From contig DASUWK010000058.1 of NCBI GenBank assembly GCA_036378435.1, positions 75,740 through 139,739 on the forward strand: a stretch of 64,000 bases of DNA, in the 5' to 3' direction. A program made the translations under genes and the position numbers. Positions 33,874 to 41,675 of the stretch are shown piece after piece (the first letter of the stretch is position 1; the number at the start of each line of letters is the position of its first letter). The notes under the pieces were generated by a model. That model saw only the letters and a program-made list of their open reading frames with translations, did no database searches and was not told where the DNA came from. The DNA comes from DASUWK01 sp036378435. GTDB taxonomy: Bacteria > Chloroflexota > Dormibacteria > Dormibacterales > Dormibacteraceae.

Positions 33874-34425
33874 CTAGGCCGCGGCCTGCTCGGCGAGGCT
33901 GTGCACCAGCGCCGCCTCGACCTCGAGCTTCACCTCGTCGCTGACGAGCACGCCACCGGTCTCGAGGCCTTGGTTCCAGTTCAGGCCCCACTCCTTCCGG
34001 TTGAGCTTGCCCCGCGCCGAGAGGCCGACCCGCTCGTTGCCCCAGGGGTCGCGAACGCGCTCGCCCACCTCGACCTCGAGTGAGACGGGCCTGGTCTCGC
34101 CGCGCATCGTGAGCTCGCCGTCGGCGCGGTAGCGCCCGCCGCCGAGCGACTCGATGTGGCTGCTGCGGTAGCGCAGCTCAGGGTGCTTCGCAGCGTCGAA
34201 GAAGTCGCCTGACCGCAGGTGCTCGTCGCGCGGACCGACGCCAGTGTCGATGCTGGCGGTCTTGATCGTAAACTCCGCCTGCGCCTTCGTCGTGTCGCCG
34301 CCGTCGGGCAGCTCCACGGTGCCGCCGAACTCGCGGAACTGGCCGCGGACGGTGGTGATCATCATGTGTTTGACCGCGAAGCCGATGGACGAGTGGCTCG
34401 GGTCGATGCTGAACGTCTCTGACAT
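33874..34425 (-). CDS. YceI-like polyisoprenoid-binding protein
   Basis: 183 residues from ATG 34425, with GGAGGCG seven bases upstream. The lipocalin-like YceI barrel is clear: FSIDPSHSSIGFAVKHMMIT at the N-terminus, DEHLRSGDFFDAAKHPELRY, and LTMRGETRPVSLEVEV with VGLSARGKLNRKEWGLNWN. No signal peptide is present, so unlike E. coli YceI it is cytoplasmic. The family binds amphiphiles such as polyisoprenoids. The gene is monocistronic with its own terminator. Confidence 0.92.
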   Translation of the reverse strand: MSETFSIDPSHSSIGFAVKHMMITTVRGQFREFGGTVELPDGGDTTKAQAEFTIKTASIDTGVGPRDEHLRSGDFFDAAKHPELRYRSSHIESLGGGRYRADGELTMRGETRPVSLEVEVGERVRDPWGNERVGLSARGKLNRKEWGLNWNQGLETGGVLVSDEVKLEVEAALVHSLAEQAAA

Positions 34426-34446
34426 TTGAATCGCCTCCACTGATTT

Positions 34447-34462
34447 CCCTCGCTATCGAGGG
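34447..34462. promoter_or_regulatory. Short hairpin in the YceI leader
   Basis: CCCTCG-CTAT-CGAGGG is a 6-bp perfect stem 22-37 bases before the YceI start, in its 5' leader on the minus strand, and after the stop of the adjacent minus-strand hydrolase gene upstream. On the minus strand no T-run follows. It may partly separate the two minus-strand units. Confidence 0.3.
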
Positions 34463-34497
34463 CTTGTTTGTTCAGTGAAAAACGATTTAGCGGTGAA

Positions 34498-35301
34498 TTA
34501 TTCCGACAGTGCTGTGACGCTCAGCGAAGCCAGGAAGGCGCCGATCGCCTGGTTCACGCGCTCGGGCTGCGTGAGGTTGGAGGCATGGCTCCCACTCTCG
34601 ATCCGTGTGACCCCCGCGCAGCCGGCCAGTCCGGCGCACAGCGCCTCGGCCCGCTCCATCGGGATGGCCGCGTCGACCTCGCCGTGGATCACCAGCGCCG
34701 GCACTCCGACCTCAGGCAGGCGGTCCGTGATGTCGTCGCGATCCATGAGGCAGCGGTAAACCGGCGTCATCGCCTCGGCCGGCTGGGCCTTCCACTTGGT
34801 TATCCAGTCGGCGTTGCGCTCGTAGTCGCCGTTGATGATCGCCGCCACCATCTCCAGCAGCTGGTCGCTCGGGCCCTCCGTGGTCCAGACCTCGTGCATC
34901 GCGTCGTAGCTGGGAACGTTGACCGGGTCTTCGAGGCCGGCCTGGCTGTCGATGAGGATCAAGCCGAGCACGCGCTCCGGCTGCAGCAGAGCCAGCCGCA
35001 ACGAGATGAACCCTCCGGCCGACATGCCGCCCAGGACGGCGCGCTCGATCCCAAGGTGATCGAGCAGTGCGGCGAGGTCTTCGGCGCAATCCCAGTAGGT
35101 GAACGCCTTGCCGTCGAAGCTGGTCCGCCCGTGCCCGCGCTGGTCCCATGTGATCATGCGATAGCGGTCGCGCAGCGCGGCCACCTGCGGCTCGAACATC
35201 TCGGCATCCATCAGGAAGCCGTGCGACAGCACCACGGGCAGACCGTCACCGCCGGTGTCCTCGAAGTGGATCGACTGTCCGCGCAGGTCGACGGCGGGCA
35301 C
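34498..35301 (-). CDS. Alpha/beta hydrolase
   Basis: 267 residues from GTG 35301. Oxyanion-loop stretch VVLSHGFLMDAEMFEP, then MITWDQRGHGRTS, nucleophile elbow VLGGMSAGGFISLRLAL (Ser), acid in VIHGEVDAAIP and histidine in ESGSHASNLTQPERV. This is a complete triad of the haloperoxidase/3-oxoadipate enol-lactonase-like group. It starts one base after the GNAT stop on the same strand, so the two are cotranscribed. The substrate is unknown. Confidence 0.88.
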   Translation of the reverse strand: MPAVDLRGQSIHFEDTGGDGLPVVLSHGFLMDAEMFEPQVAALRDRYRMITWDQRGHGRTSFDGKAFTYWDCAEDLAALLDHLGIERAVLGGMSAGGFISLRLALLQPERVLGLILIDSQAGLEDPVNVPSYDAMHEVWTTEGPSDQLLEMVAAIINGDYERNADWITKWKAQPAEAMTPVYRCLMDRDDITDRLPEVGVPALVIHGEVDAAIPMERAEALCAGLAGCAGVTRIESGSHASNLTQPERVNQAIGAFLASLSVTALSE

Positions 35302-35302
35302 G

Positions 35303-35803
35303 CTACTCGAGGGAGCGCTGCACGAGCGTGATGTCCATCCAGCGCTCGAACTTGTAAGCGGCATCCTTCAGCGTGCCGACCACGCCGAAGCCGAGCGATT
35401 CGTGGAGCCGCAGTCCCGCCCGGTTGTCGGCGGCGAGGGACGCCACGATGGTCCGGTAGCCGAGCTCGCGGGCCGCCTCGACGAGCTGGGCTAGGAGCTC
35501 GCGCCCGATCCCGGCCTTGTGATGCAGCGGGTCGACGTACACGAGGTCTTCGACGATGTCGAAACCGCGCTGGCGCCAAGGGAAGAGGCGGGCCCAGCCG
35601 GCCACCCCGTCGTCGCCCAGGTCCGCGACCAGCAGCGGCGAGCGCTTGGCGTCCTGCCACCACTCGTGCGCCTCTTCTCTCGAGAGGGGCTCCGAGTCGA
35701 TGGTGGCGAAGGTCTGGTTGACCGCCCAGTTGTAGATCCCGACCACGGCCGGGAGGTCTTCCTCGAGGGCCGGCCGAACCGTCACCGTGGGCGCCTTGGC
35801 CAC
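35303..35803 (-). CDS. GNAT N-acetyltransferase (phosphinothricin acetyltransferase-like)
   Basis: 166 residues. VRPALEEDLPAVVGIYNWAV is the PAT/Bar-like opening. Motif A/B is VYVDPLHHKAGIGRELLAQLVEAARE with the acetyl-CoA loop (Q/R-x-x-G-x-G/A variant HKAGIG), then IVASLAADNRAGLRLHESLGF. It acetylates an amine or amino acid using acetyl-CoA; the exact substrate is not predictable. It is divergent from gabT with 34 bases between them. Confidence 0.85.
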   Translation of the reverse strand: MAKAPTVTVRPALEEDLPAVVGIYNWAVNQTFATIDSEPLSREEAHEWWQDAKRSPLLVADLGDDGVAGWARLFPWRQRGFDIVEDLVYVDPLHHKAGIGRELLAQLVEAARELGYRTIVASLAADNRAGLRLHESLGFGVVGTLKDAAYKFERWMDITLVQRSLE

Positions 35804-35837
35804 CGTCTAAGTGAACCATTGATACAGTCGTCGGCGC

Positions 35838-37121
35838 GTGGACACAGCAGTGAGGCGGCCTCGGATCGTGACCGAGCTGCCCGGCCCCAGGGCCGCGGCG
35901 CTCATCGAACGCGACGCGCGCGCCATGTCGCCGTCGTTCACGCGCGCCTACCCGTTCGTGATGGACAGCGGCGACGGATGCTGGGTGACCGACGTCGACG
36001 GCAACGTCTTCCTCGACTTCACGGCCGGCATCGCCGTCGTCGCCACCGGGCACGCCCATCCGCGGGTAGTGGACGCGGTGAAAGAGCAGGCCGAGCGCTT
36101 CCTGCACATGTCCGGCACCGACTTTTACTACCGCGTCGAGATCGAGCTGGCAGAGCGGCTCGAAGCCGCGATCAACCCGGGCACGCCCTCGCGCGTCTTC
36201 TTCACCAACTCGGGCGCCGAGGCGATCGAGGGCGCGATGAAGCTGACGCGCTACGCCACCGGCCGCCCCAACTTCATCGCGTTCCTGGGCGCCTTCCACG
36301 GCCGCACGTTGGGCGCGCTGTCGCTGACGGCGAGCAAGGCGGGCCAACGGCGCCGCTTCGCGCCGCTTCTGCCGAGCGTCTTCCACGCGCCTTTCCCGGC
36401 GGTCACGCGCGGCATCAGCACCGACCAGTCGCTGGCGCAGATCGAGCAGCTGTTCACCACCGTCGCTCCGGCCGACAGCGTGGCGGCCGTGTTCGTGGAG
36501 CCCATCCAGGGGGAGGGCGGCTACCTCGTCCCGCCGGCGGACTTCCTGCCCCGGCTCCACGAGCTCTGCCGGAGCCACGGCATCCTGCTGGTCAGCGACG
36601 AGGTGCAGAGCGGGATGGGGCGCACCGGGCGCCTCCTGGCGGCTGAGCACTGGGGCGTCGAGGCCGACGTCGTCTGCCTGGCCAAGGGCATCGCCTCAGG
36701 CTTGCCGCTGGGCGCGATCGTCGCTCGCGGCGACCTGATGAGCTGGGGTCCCGGCTCGCACGGCAGCACGTTCGGCGGCAACCCCGTCGCCTGCGCCGCC
36801 GCGCTGGCCACGCTCGACCTAGTCCAGTCGGGTCTGGCCCAGAACGCGGCCCTGGTCGGCGACCACCTGCTCGCGGGTCTGCGCGATCTTCAGCACGGCC
36901 ATCCCGAAATCGAGGACGTACGCGGGCTGGGTCTGATGATCGCGCTCGAGATGGCGGAGCCCGAGCAGGCGGCCGCGCTGGTGCAGGCCGCCTTCGAGCA
37001 CGGCCTGCTCCTGCTCACAGCCGGGAGCCGGGCGGTCCGCATCTGCCCACCGCTGGTTCTGACCGAGGAGGAGGCCGACGTGGCGCTCGAGATCCTGGCC
37101 GACTCGCTCGCGGCCGCTTGA
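35838..37121 (+). CDS. Class III aminotransferase, 4-aminobutyrate/acetylornithine type
   Basis: 427 residues, GTG start. PLP fold type I: WVTDVDGNVFLDFTAGIAVV, FFTNSGAEAIEGAMKLTRY, FHGRTLGALSLTASK, VFVEPIQGEGGY, LVSDEVQSGMGRTGRL and the PLP-lysine in VCLAKGIASGLPLGAIVA. It resembles GabT more than ArgD because of the N-terminal RFLHMSGTDFYY substrate region. It transfers an omega-amino group to 2-oxoglutarate. A methyltransferase follows after 4 bases. Confidence 0.9.
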   Translation: MDTAVRRPRIVTELPGPRAAALIERDARAMSPSFTRAYPFVMDSGDGCWVTDVDGNVFLDFTAGIAVVATGHAHPRVVDAVKEQAERFLHMSGTDFYYRVEIELAERLEAAINPGTPSRVFFTNSGAEAIEGAMKLTRYATGRPNFIAFLGAFHGRTLGALSLTASKAGQRRRFAPLLPSVFHAPFPAVTRGISTDQSLAQIEQLFTTVAPADSVAAVFVEPIQGEGGYLVPPADFLPRLHELCRSHGILLVSDEVQSGMGRTGRLLAAEHWGVEADVVCLAKGIASGLPLGAIVARGDLMSWGPGSHGSTFGGNPVACAAALATLDLVQSGLAQNAALVGDHLLAGLRDLQHGHPEIEDVRGLGLMIALEMAEPEQAAALVQAAFEHGLLLLTAGSRAVRICPPLVLTEEEADVALEILADSLAAA

Positions 37122-37125
37122 CGCG

Positions 37126-37872
37126 ATGAGCGTCTCCTTCGACCGCGCGGCCTCGTACTACGACGAGACGCGGAGCCTGCCGGCCGAGGCATTCGACCAG
37201 ATCCTCACAGCCCTCGCGGACCGGATGCGCCCCGCTGGGGCTGCGCTCGAGATCGGCGCCGGCACCGGCCGCTACTTAGTGCCGCTGCGGCGGGCCGGAG
37301 TTCGGATGGTCGGCGTCGATTTGTCCAGGCCGATGCTGGCGCGGCTCCGCGAGAAGGACTCCACCGCCCCCGTGGTGCTGGGCGATGCGACCGCGCTGCC
37401 CTTCAGCGACGGCGCTTTCGGCTCCGCGCTCGCGGTCCACGTCCTCCACCTGATCCCCACCTGGCGGCAGGCCCTGGCCGAGCTCGCGCGCGTCGTCAAG
37501 AGGCGCGGGCGTCTCTTCGTCGATGCCGGTGGCGGCGACAACCCGGTCGAGCAGCGTTTCTTCGCGGAGGCCGGCGCCAAGCCCGAGCACCCCGGCCTGC
37601 GGCGCGGAGATGACCTCGACCACGAGATGGGGCTGCTCGGCGCGGACCGCGAGCCGAAGGTCGAGGTGCCGGTCACGCACGAACTGCGCGTGGTCGACTA
37701 CATCGAGCAGCTCGAGGCCGGGCTCTACAGCCGCTGCTGGACGATGGACGCCGAGACCCTGCGGCGCGCCGGCGCGGCGACGCGCGACTGGGCGGCGGAG
37801 GCGCTGGGCGACATCGAGGCTCCGATCCGGGTCGAGCGGACGGTCACGATCAACGTCTACAGGCTCGGCTGA
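37126..37872 (+). CDS. SAM-dependent methyltransferase (class I)
   Basis: 248 residues. Motif I is ALEIGAGTGRYLVPL, followed by MVGVDLSRPMLARLRE (acidic residue for ribose), PVVLGDATALPFSDGAFG, and HVLHLIPTWRQALAELARVV. This is the UbiE/Methyltransf_11 pattern. The substrate is unknown. It lies between gabT and the exonuclease gene with 3-4 base gaps on both sides, so the four genes through the selenoprotein are likely one transcript. Confidence 0.9.
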   Translation: MSVSFDRAASYYDETRSLPAEAFDQILTALADRMRPAGAALEIGAGTGRYLVPLRRAGVRMVGVDLSRPMLARLREKDSTAPVVLGDATALPFSDGAFGSALAVHVLHLIPTWRQALAELARVVKRRGRLFVDAGGGDNPVEQRFFAEAGAKPEHPGLRRGDDLDHEMGLLGADREPKVEVPVTHELRVVDYIEQLEAGLYSRCWTMDAETLRRAGAATRDWAAEALGDIEAPIRVERTVTINVYRLG

Positions 37873-37875
37873 CGG

Positions 37876-38739
37876 ATGGCCGAGTGGCTCCTGGTCGACG
37901 GCTCGAGCCTGATCTTCCGGGCCTTCTTCGCCATCCCCCAGTCATTCAGGGGCCCTGACGGCAGGCCGAACAACGGGATCCGCGGCTTCCTCGACCTGCT
38001 CTCGCGCCTGATCACAGAGCGCAAGCCGCGGCGCCTCGCTGTGGCGACCGACGAGGACTGGCGCCCGCAGTTTCGCGTCGACCTGATCCCCACCTACAAG
38101 CTCCACCGCACCGGTGAGCCGGTGCCGCCGCTCCTCGAACCGCAGATTCCGATCGCCTACGACGTCCTCGAGGCCGCCGGCATCGCCGTCGCCCGCGCTG
38201 AGGGCTACGAGGCCGAGGACGTCATCGCCTCGCTGGCGGCCGGCGCTGAGGACGACATCGAGATCGCCAGCGGCGACCGCGACCTCTTCGCTCTCGTCGA
38301 GGATGGTCGAGTCCGGGTCCTCTACCCTGCCGGGAAGGGCGTGTGGTCAGACGTGGACGAGAAGTGGATCGAGTCCAAGTACGGGATCCCCGGTCGTTCC
38401 TACGCCGACTTCGCGATCCTGCGCGGCGATCCGTCGGACGGGCTGCCGGGACTGGCGGGGGTGGGTGAGAAGTCGGCGGCCGCAATGGTGAAACGGCACG
38501 GCAGCGTGGAGGGCGTGCTGGCGGAGGGCAAGCTGTCAGCGGCCGACGCCGACTACCTGCGCAAGGCCCTGGTCGTGGTGAAGCCTGCGGCCGGGCTGCA
38601 GCTCGACTGCGGCGACTGCCTGCTGCCGCCGGCGCCGGCGGACCCGGAACGTCTAAACGCCCTGTCCCAGGCGCACGGTCTCGATTCGCCCATCTCGCGG
38701 CTGGGAAGAGCGCTGGGCTGGGCTGGGTTCAAGGAGTAG
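37876..38739 (+). CDS. Stand-alone 5'-3' exonuclease (Pol I N-terminal-like, flap nuclease)
   Basis: 287 residues. The FEN/PIN-like nuclease acidic cluster is visible: LLVDGSSLIFRAFFAI, VATDEDWRPQFRVDLIPTYK, YEAEDVIASLAAGA and IASGDRDLFALVED with metal-binding aspartates. The helix-3-turn LRGDPSDGLPGLAGVGEKSAAAMV binds DNA. No polymerase domain follows, so this is the small ExoIX/5'-3' exo type that removes RNA primers and flaps. Its stop region supplies the AAGGAG ribosome-binding site for the selenoprotein gene. Confidence 0.92.
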   Translation: MAEWLLVDGSSLIFRAFFAIPQSFRGPDGRPNNGIRGFLDLLSRLITERKPRRLAVATDEDWRPQFRVDLIPTYKLHRTGEPVPPLLEPQIPIAYDVLEAAGIAVARAEGYEAEDVIASLAAGAEDDIEIASGDRDLFALVEDGRVRVLYPAGKGVWSDVDEKWIESKYGIPGRSYADFAILRGDPSDGLPGLAGVGEKSAAAMVKRHGSVEGVLAEGKLSAADADYLRKALVVVKPAAGLQLDCGDCLLPPAPADPERLNALSQAHGLDSPISRLGRALGWAGFKE

Positions 38740-38746
38740 CGCTCAG

Positions 38747-39013
38747 ATGATCCAGCCGAAGCACGACGTCATCATCGAGTGGTGCGTCCCTTGAAACTAC
38801 TCGGAGCGGGCCGTCGGTCTGGCGGCTGAGCTGATCGCCCGGTGGGCGCCCTACCTCAACATCGAGCTGCGCCCGGGCTCCAAGGGCATGTTCGAGGTCA
38901 GTCTCGACGGCCGGCTCCTGTTCAGCAAGGCCGAGCTGAAGCGGTTTCCGCTCGACGCGGAGATCGTGAGCCTGCTCGAGCCGGTGCTGGGTCCGCGCGC
39001 CGAATGGCGCTGA
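38747..39013 (+). CDS. Rdx/SelW-family selenoprotein with in-frame UGA
   Basis: ATG 38747 is preceded by AAGGAG (38731-38736). The frame runs to TGA 39011-39013 only if TGA 38792-38794 is read as selenocysteine, giving 88 residues. The protein shows the thioredoxin-like Rdx (SelT/W/H) pattern on both sides of the UGA: VIIEWCVPU at residues 9-16 (CxxU redox motif), then YSERAVGLAAELI, and after the UGA GSKGMFEVSLDGRLLFSKAE and KRFP. Such continuous family match across a stop codon is strong evidence for recoding. A SECIS-like hairpin follows the UGA. It is convergent with hpt. Ordinary gene callers would lose it or start it inside. Function is thought to be thiol redox. Confidence 0.88.
38800..38830 (+). 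promoter_or_regulatory. Candidate bacterial SECIS element
   Basis: Six to 36 bases after the UGA (38792-38794) an RNA hairpin can form. The upper stem is CCGUC / GGCGG (38811-38815 with 38821-38825, one U-G pair) with loop GGUCU. A lower stem is CUCGG / CUGAG (38800-38804 with 38826-38830) after a 6-base 5' bulge. The loop begins with GG, as bacterial SECIS requires, about 21 bases past the UGA, and its GGUCU equals the E. coli fdhF loop core. Pairing was judged by eye. Confidence 0.65.
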
Positions 39014-39023
39014 CGGCGAGGGA

Positions 39024-39581
39024 TCAGCCGAGGCTGTAGATCGAGGGCAGCTCGCGGTAGAGGCCCGCGTAGTCCAGGCCGTAGCCGATCACGAACCGGT
39101 CCGGGATGACGAAGCCGGTGAAGTGGATGTCCACCGGCACCTCGCGCCGCGCGGGGCGGTCGAGCAGCGCCGCCAGGCGGATCGAGGCGGGCTGCTGCCG
39201 CTTCAGCTGCTTGATGATCGCGTTGATGGTGCGGCCCGAGTCGACGATGTCCTCGACCAGCAGCACGTGCCGGCCGGTCAATGGACCCTCGACGAGATGG
39301 GCGAATTTGACGCGGCCCGAGCTGCTCGTCCCCGAGCCGTAGCTGGAAGCGCGAACGAACTCGAGCTCGGCCGGGATGCCGAGGCTGCGCAGCAGGTCGG
39401 AGGCGAACACCGCGGCGCCTTTCAAGACCACGATGAGAACCAGCGGCTCGTCGTTGTCGCGGTAGGTCTCGGAGATCTGACGCCCGAGCTCGTGCACCCG
39501 GCGGGCGATCCTGCGCGCGGAGATGAGCGGCTTGCCGGAACCGCTGACTGGCGCTGGAGACTGCGTCAGTACCTCCTGCAT
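39024..39581 (-). CDS. hpt: Hypoxanthine phosphoribosyltransferase
   Basis: 185 residues. The PRPP-binding motif is HVLLVEDIVDSGRTINAIIK. ISARRIARRVHELGRQISETY starts the fold, LIVVLKGAAVFASDLLRSL follows, and FVIPDRFVIGYGLDYAGLYRELPSI is the HPRT C-terminal purine-binding region. It salvages hypoxanthine and guanine to IMP and GMP. The usual neighbours tilS and ftsH are not here. It lies 10 bases from the stop of the selenoprotein gene. Confidence 0.94.
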   Translation of the reverse strand: MQEVLTQSPAPVSGSGKPLISARRIARRVHELGRQISETYRDNDEPLVLIVVLKGAAVFASDLLRSLGIPAELEFVRASSYGSGTSSSGRVKFAHLVEGPLTGRHVLLVEDIVDSGRTINAIIKQLKRQQPASIRLAALLDRPARREVPVDIHFTGFVIPDRFVIGYGLDYAGLYRELPSIYSLG

Positions 39582-39599
39582 CGGGTAGTGGGTGACAGT

Positions 39600-40334
39600 C
39601 TAGGCGAGGGGGGCGACCGAGGCGCCGAGGGGTGAGCGGCGGCGGTAACGCGAGCCGTAAAAGCGGCTGAGCCCGCCGTCGAAGCAGATGGCCAGGCCCT
39701 CGTGGTACGCGTCGGGCGTGTTCTTGCCGTGTGGCACGTGCCCGTGCACGAGCCGTCGGGACCCAGTCTTCTCGAGCCACAGCTCCAGCCGCGTGCGGCT
39801 CTGGCGAAACATCCGACCGGGCGCCAGGATGTCCCAAAGCTCGGCGTGGCCGCCGTGCTCCAGCACAGCGCGTCCGGCCTGGTTCACCTGGGCGATGGGG
39901 TCGCTCACGCGATCGCCTAGAAGCCGGGCGTAGAGGTCGGTGTCGGAGTGCTGGACCAGCGTGCCGTCGTCCAGCTTCAACAGCAGCGGGCGCTCCATCA
40001 ACCACCGCTGCAGCGGCTGGTCCTTGCCCAGCTCTTCGAGCTCGTGGGGCTTGCCGCCCACCGAAGCCCAGAGGCTGAGCAGCTTTGGTTCGCGCAGCGC
40101 CCAGAGGGTCAGGACCTCGTGGTTGCCGATCAGCACGCTGGTGTTGAGGCGGTCGCGCGCGTAGCGCAGCGCGCCGACCCCGAAGTCGCCGCCGTCCAGG
40201 ACGTCGCCGAGGAAGATGGTGTGCCAGCGATCGGCCGGGTAGGGCTTGAGGGCCTCGAAGAGGCGCTCGATGTCGCCGTGGACGTCCCCGACGATGAGGA
40301 CCTCCAGCTTGGCGCCGGGTTCAGGCTCGGGCAC
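39600..40334 (-). CDS. Metallophosphoesterase
   Basis: 244 residues. All calcineurin-like motifs are present: IVGDVHGDIERL (DxH), FLGDVLDGGDF (GDxxDxG), IGNHEVL (GNHE) and RRLVHGHVPHGK (GHxxH). It uses two metal ions to hydrolyse phosphomono- or diesters, possibly as a bis-nucleosyl tetraphosphatase/PP1-like enzyme. Its start overlaps the Nmad-like gene end by about 14 bases, and it is followed by hpt. Confidence 0.88.
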   Translation of the reverse strand: MPEPEPGAKLEVLIVGDVHGDIERLFEALKPYPADRWHTIFLGDVLDGGDFGVGALRYARDRLNTSVLIGNHEVLTLWALREPKLLSLWASVGGKPHELEELGKDQPLQRWLMERPLLLKLDDGTLVQHSDTDLYARLLGDRVSDPIAQVNQAGRAVLEHGGHAELWDILAPGRMFRQSRTRLELWLEKTGSRRLVHGHVPHGKNTPDAYHEGLAICFDGGLSRFYGSRYRRRSPLGASVAPLA

Positions 40335-40962
40335 CGATCCTGCGGACCGCCCGCGTGTGCCAGGCGATGACCTGCTGCTCGGTCGCGGTGCTCGGCCACT
40401 CCCAGGGGCCGAACAGCTGCTGAGCGAGAGCCCTGGTGAACGGGATCGCGGCCGGCAGCCAGCCGCTGGGCTCGGCCCCTCTGAAAACCCAGAACGAGTC
40501 CCAGCTCAGGTTGGCCCTTGCCCGGCGGACGTGTGCGTTGCCGTCCCACCAACCCGGTCCGGGATCGCTGGTGACGTCGGGCTCGATGGCGTCGATGGTC
40601 AGCTGGGCGACGAGGTGCAGGGATGGAGGGGCGGCGGCGGGATGCAGGCGAGCCGCGAACCAGATGACGTCGCCGGGCAGCGCCCGCCGCAGGCTGAAGG
40701 CGCGGCCTGCCGTCCTGCAGTTGTCGCCGTAGGTCGGCGGATCAGTGCGGAAGTCGGGGTCGAGATGCACCGCTCTGGTGCGCCAACTCAGCGGCGCGAG
40801 CGCGGCCAGGTCCTGGAGCTCGGCATCGTCGAGGTGGCGCATGGGGGAGGCACCTTGGCCGCGCTCGGGAATGGGCAGAACGGTGAAGCTGCCGTCGCTC
40901 CGCAGCGGCGACCGCGCCGCGTGGGAGGCGTTCACGCCGACGTTGGCGAGGAAAGCTGCCAC
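40321..40962 (-). CDS. Hypothetical protein, possible Nmad3-like base-modification domain
   Basis: About 213 residues from GTG 40962. The opening FLANVGVNASHAARSPLRSD and GSFTVLPIPERG resembles the Nmad3-type nucleotide-modification-associated domain (start strand, SPL...DG.F...PIPE). Later PGDVIWFAARLHPAA is PUA-like. I am not certain of the family. The GTG start avoids overlapping the tRNA-Ile gene, which begins at 41003. It is coupled to the metallophosphoesterase. Confidence 0.6.
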   Translation of the reverse strand: MAAFLANVGVNASHAARSPLRSDGSFTVLPIPERGQGASPMRHLDDAELQDLAALAPLSWRTRAVHLDPDFRTDPPTYGDNCRTAGRAFSLRRALPGDVIWFAARLHPAAAPPSLHLVAQLTIDAIEPDVTSDPGPGWWDGNAHVRRARANLSWDSFWVFRGAEPSGWLPAAIPFTRALAQQLFGPWEWPSTATEQQVIAWHTRAVRRIGARA

Positions 40963-41002
40963 GGATTCGATCTTAGGTAGACTCCAAGGCCAGTCCGCCA
41001 CC

Positions 41003-41078
41003 GGGCCGCTAGCTCATCAGGCAGAGCGCCGTGCTGATAACGCGGAGGTAGGTGGTTCGAGTCCACCGCGGCCCACCA
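41003..41078 (+). tRNA. tRNA-Ile (anticodon GAU)
   Basis: The cloverleaf folds fully: acceptor GGGCCGC / GCGGCCC, D-arm AGCTCATCAGGCAGAGC, anticodon stem CCGTG / CGCGG with loop CTGATAA (GAT), T-arm GGTGG-TTCGAGT-CCACC. Discriminator A and CCA are encoded (41075-41078). Fragments of its 3' half recur at 41892 and 46816, marking it as an integration target. Confidence 0.97.
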
Positions 41079-41112
41079 AACTCGGCGGGGATCCACAATC
41101 CGAACGACGGCG

Positions 41113-41397
41113 TCATGAGCGGCTGGTGCCGCGCCGGTACACGTTGGCGCGGTGATCGATTGCGACCACCTGGACCACGGCGTCGGTCTCGTTGAGCCGG
41201 TAGATCACGCGATAGGTACCGCGGCGGGCGCTCCAAAGGCCTTCCAACTCCCAGCGCAGCGGCTTACCCATTCGCCGTGGCTCCACCGCCAGTCGTACCA
41301 GCGTCTCCATTACTGCCGCTGCAACCGACTCGGGCAGGCGGTTCAGGTCTCGCCGTGCGGAGGGCATCACCTCGACCCGCCACCGGCGGGCCGTCAC
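41113..41397 (-). CDS. RelE/ParE-family toxin
   Basis: 94 residues, GTG start overlapping the antitoxin stop by 4 bases. It has the RelE/ParE fold: WRVEVMPSARRDLNRLPESV, PLRWELEGLWSARRGTYRVIYR and VVQVVAIDHRANVYR. The pattern LxGLWSxRxGxYRVxY...RxxVYR is typical of RelE ribosome-dependent mRNA interferases. It ends 34 bases from the tRNA-Ile 3' end, inside the island. Confidence 0.9.
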   Translation of the reverse strand: MTARRWRVEVMPSARRDLNRLPESVAAAVMETLVRLAVEPRRMGKPLRWELEGLWSARRGTYRVIYRLNETDAVVQVVAIDHRANVYRRGTSRS

Positions 41398-41654
41398 TCT
41401 ACGGTGATCTCGTCGAGTGGAATGCCCGCGGCGCCGTCCGCCTCAGCCAGGCCGCGGCGGACTTTGGCCAGCAAGCGCCTGTCGGACAGAATGGCGACCG
41501 TCTCTTCGAGACTCTCGAGGTCGTCGGGGCTGATGAGCACGACCGCCGGCCGCCCGTTGCGGGTGACGACGACGCGCTCGTGCTGCCTCTCGACGCGGTC
41601 AGCTACCTCGGAGAAGTGAGCCTTTACCTCGGCCAGTGACAGGGTCTCGCTCAT
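41394..41654 (-). CDS. Phd/YefM-family antitoxin
   Basis: About 86 residues from ATG 41654. LSLAEVKAHFSEVADRVERQ and VVVTRNGRPAVVLISPDDLE are the DNA-binding Phd/YefM/RelB-like half; the C-terminal part ending GIPLDEITVE would wrap the toxin. TATAAT (41662-41667) lies seven bases upstream on the same strand, so the message probably starts at or next to the ATG (leaderless). The promoter region abuts an 18-copy CCCAG repeat. A longer frame through the repeat encodes GLGWA iterations and is an artefact. Confidence 0.88.
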   Translation of the reverse strand: MSETLSLAEVKAHFSEVADRVERQHERVVVTRNGRPAVVLISPDDLESLEETVAILSDRRLLAKVRRGLAEADGAAGIPLDEITVE

Positions 41655-41661
41655 GACCTGA

Positions 41662-41667
41662 ATTATA
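41662..41667 (-). promoter_or_regulatory. -10 box of the toxin-antitoxin operon
   Basis: A perfect TATAAT on the minus strand ends 7 bases before the antitoxin ATG. The -35 position (about 41685-41690) falls inside the CCCAG repeat array and has no TTGACA-like match, so the promoter may depend on the -10 element or an activator. Confidence 0.65.
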
Positions 41668-41675
41668 GTCATCGG

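Noticed and set aside
38842..39039. 65-residue plus-strand frame starting MGALPQHRAAP
   Set aside because: It overlaps the selenoprotein gene in a different phase and has no family match; the UGA-containing frame has.
38851..40005. Long minus-strand frame across hpt and the phosphoesterase
   Set aside because: Arg/Pro/Ala-rich shadow of hpt and the metallophosphoesterase, both of which show complete motifs in other frames.
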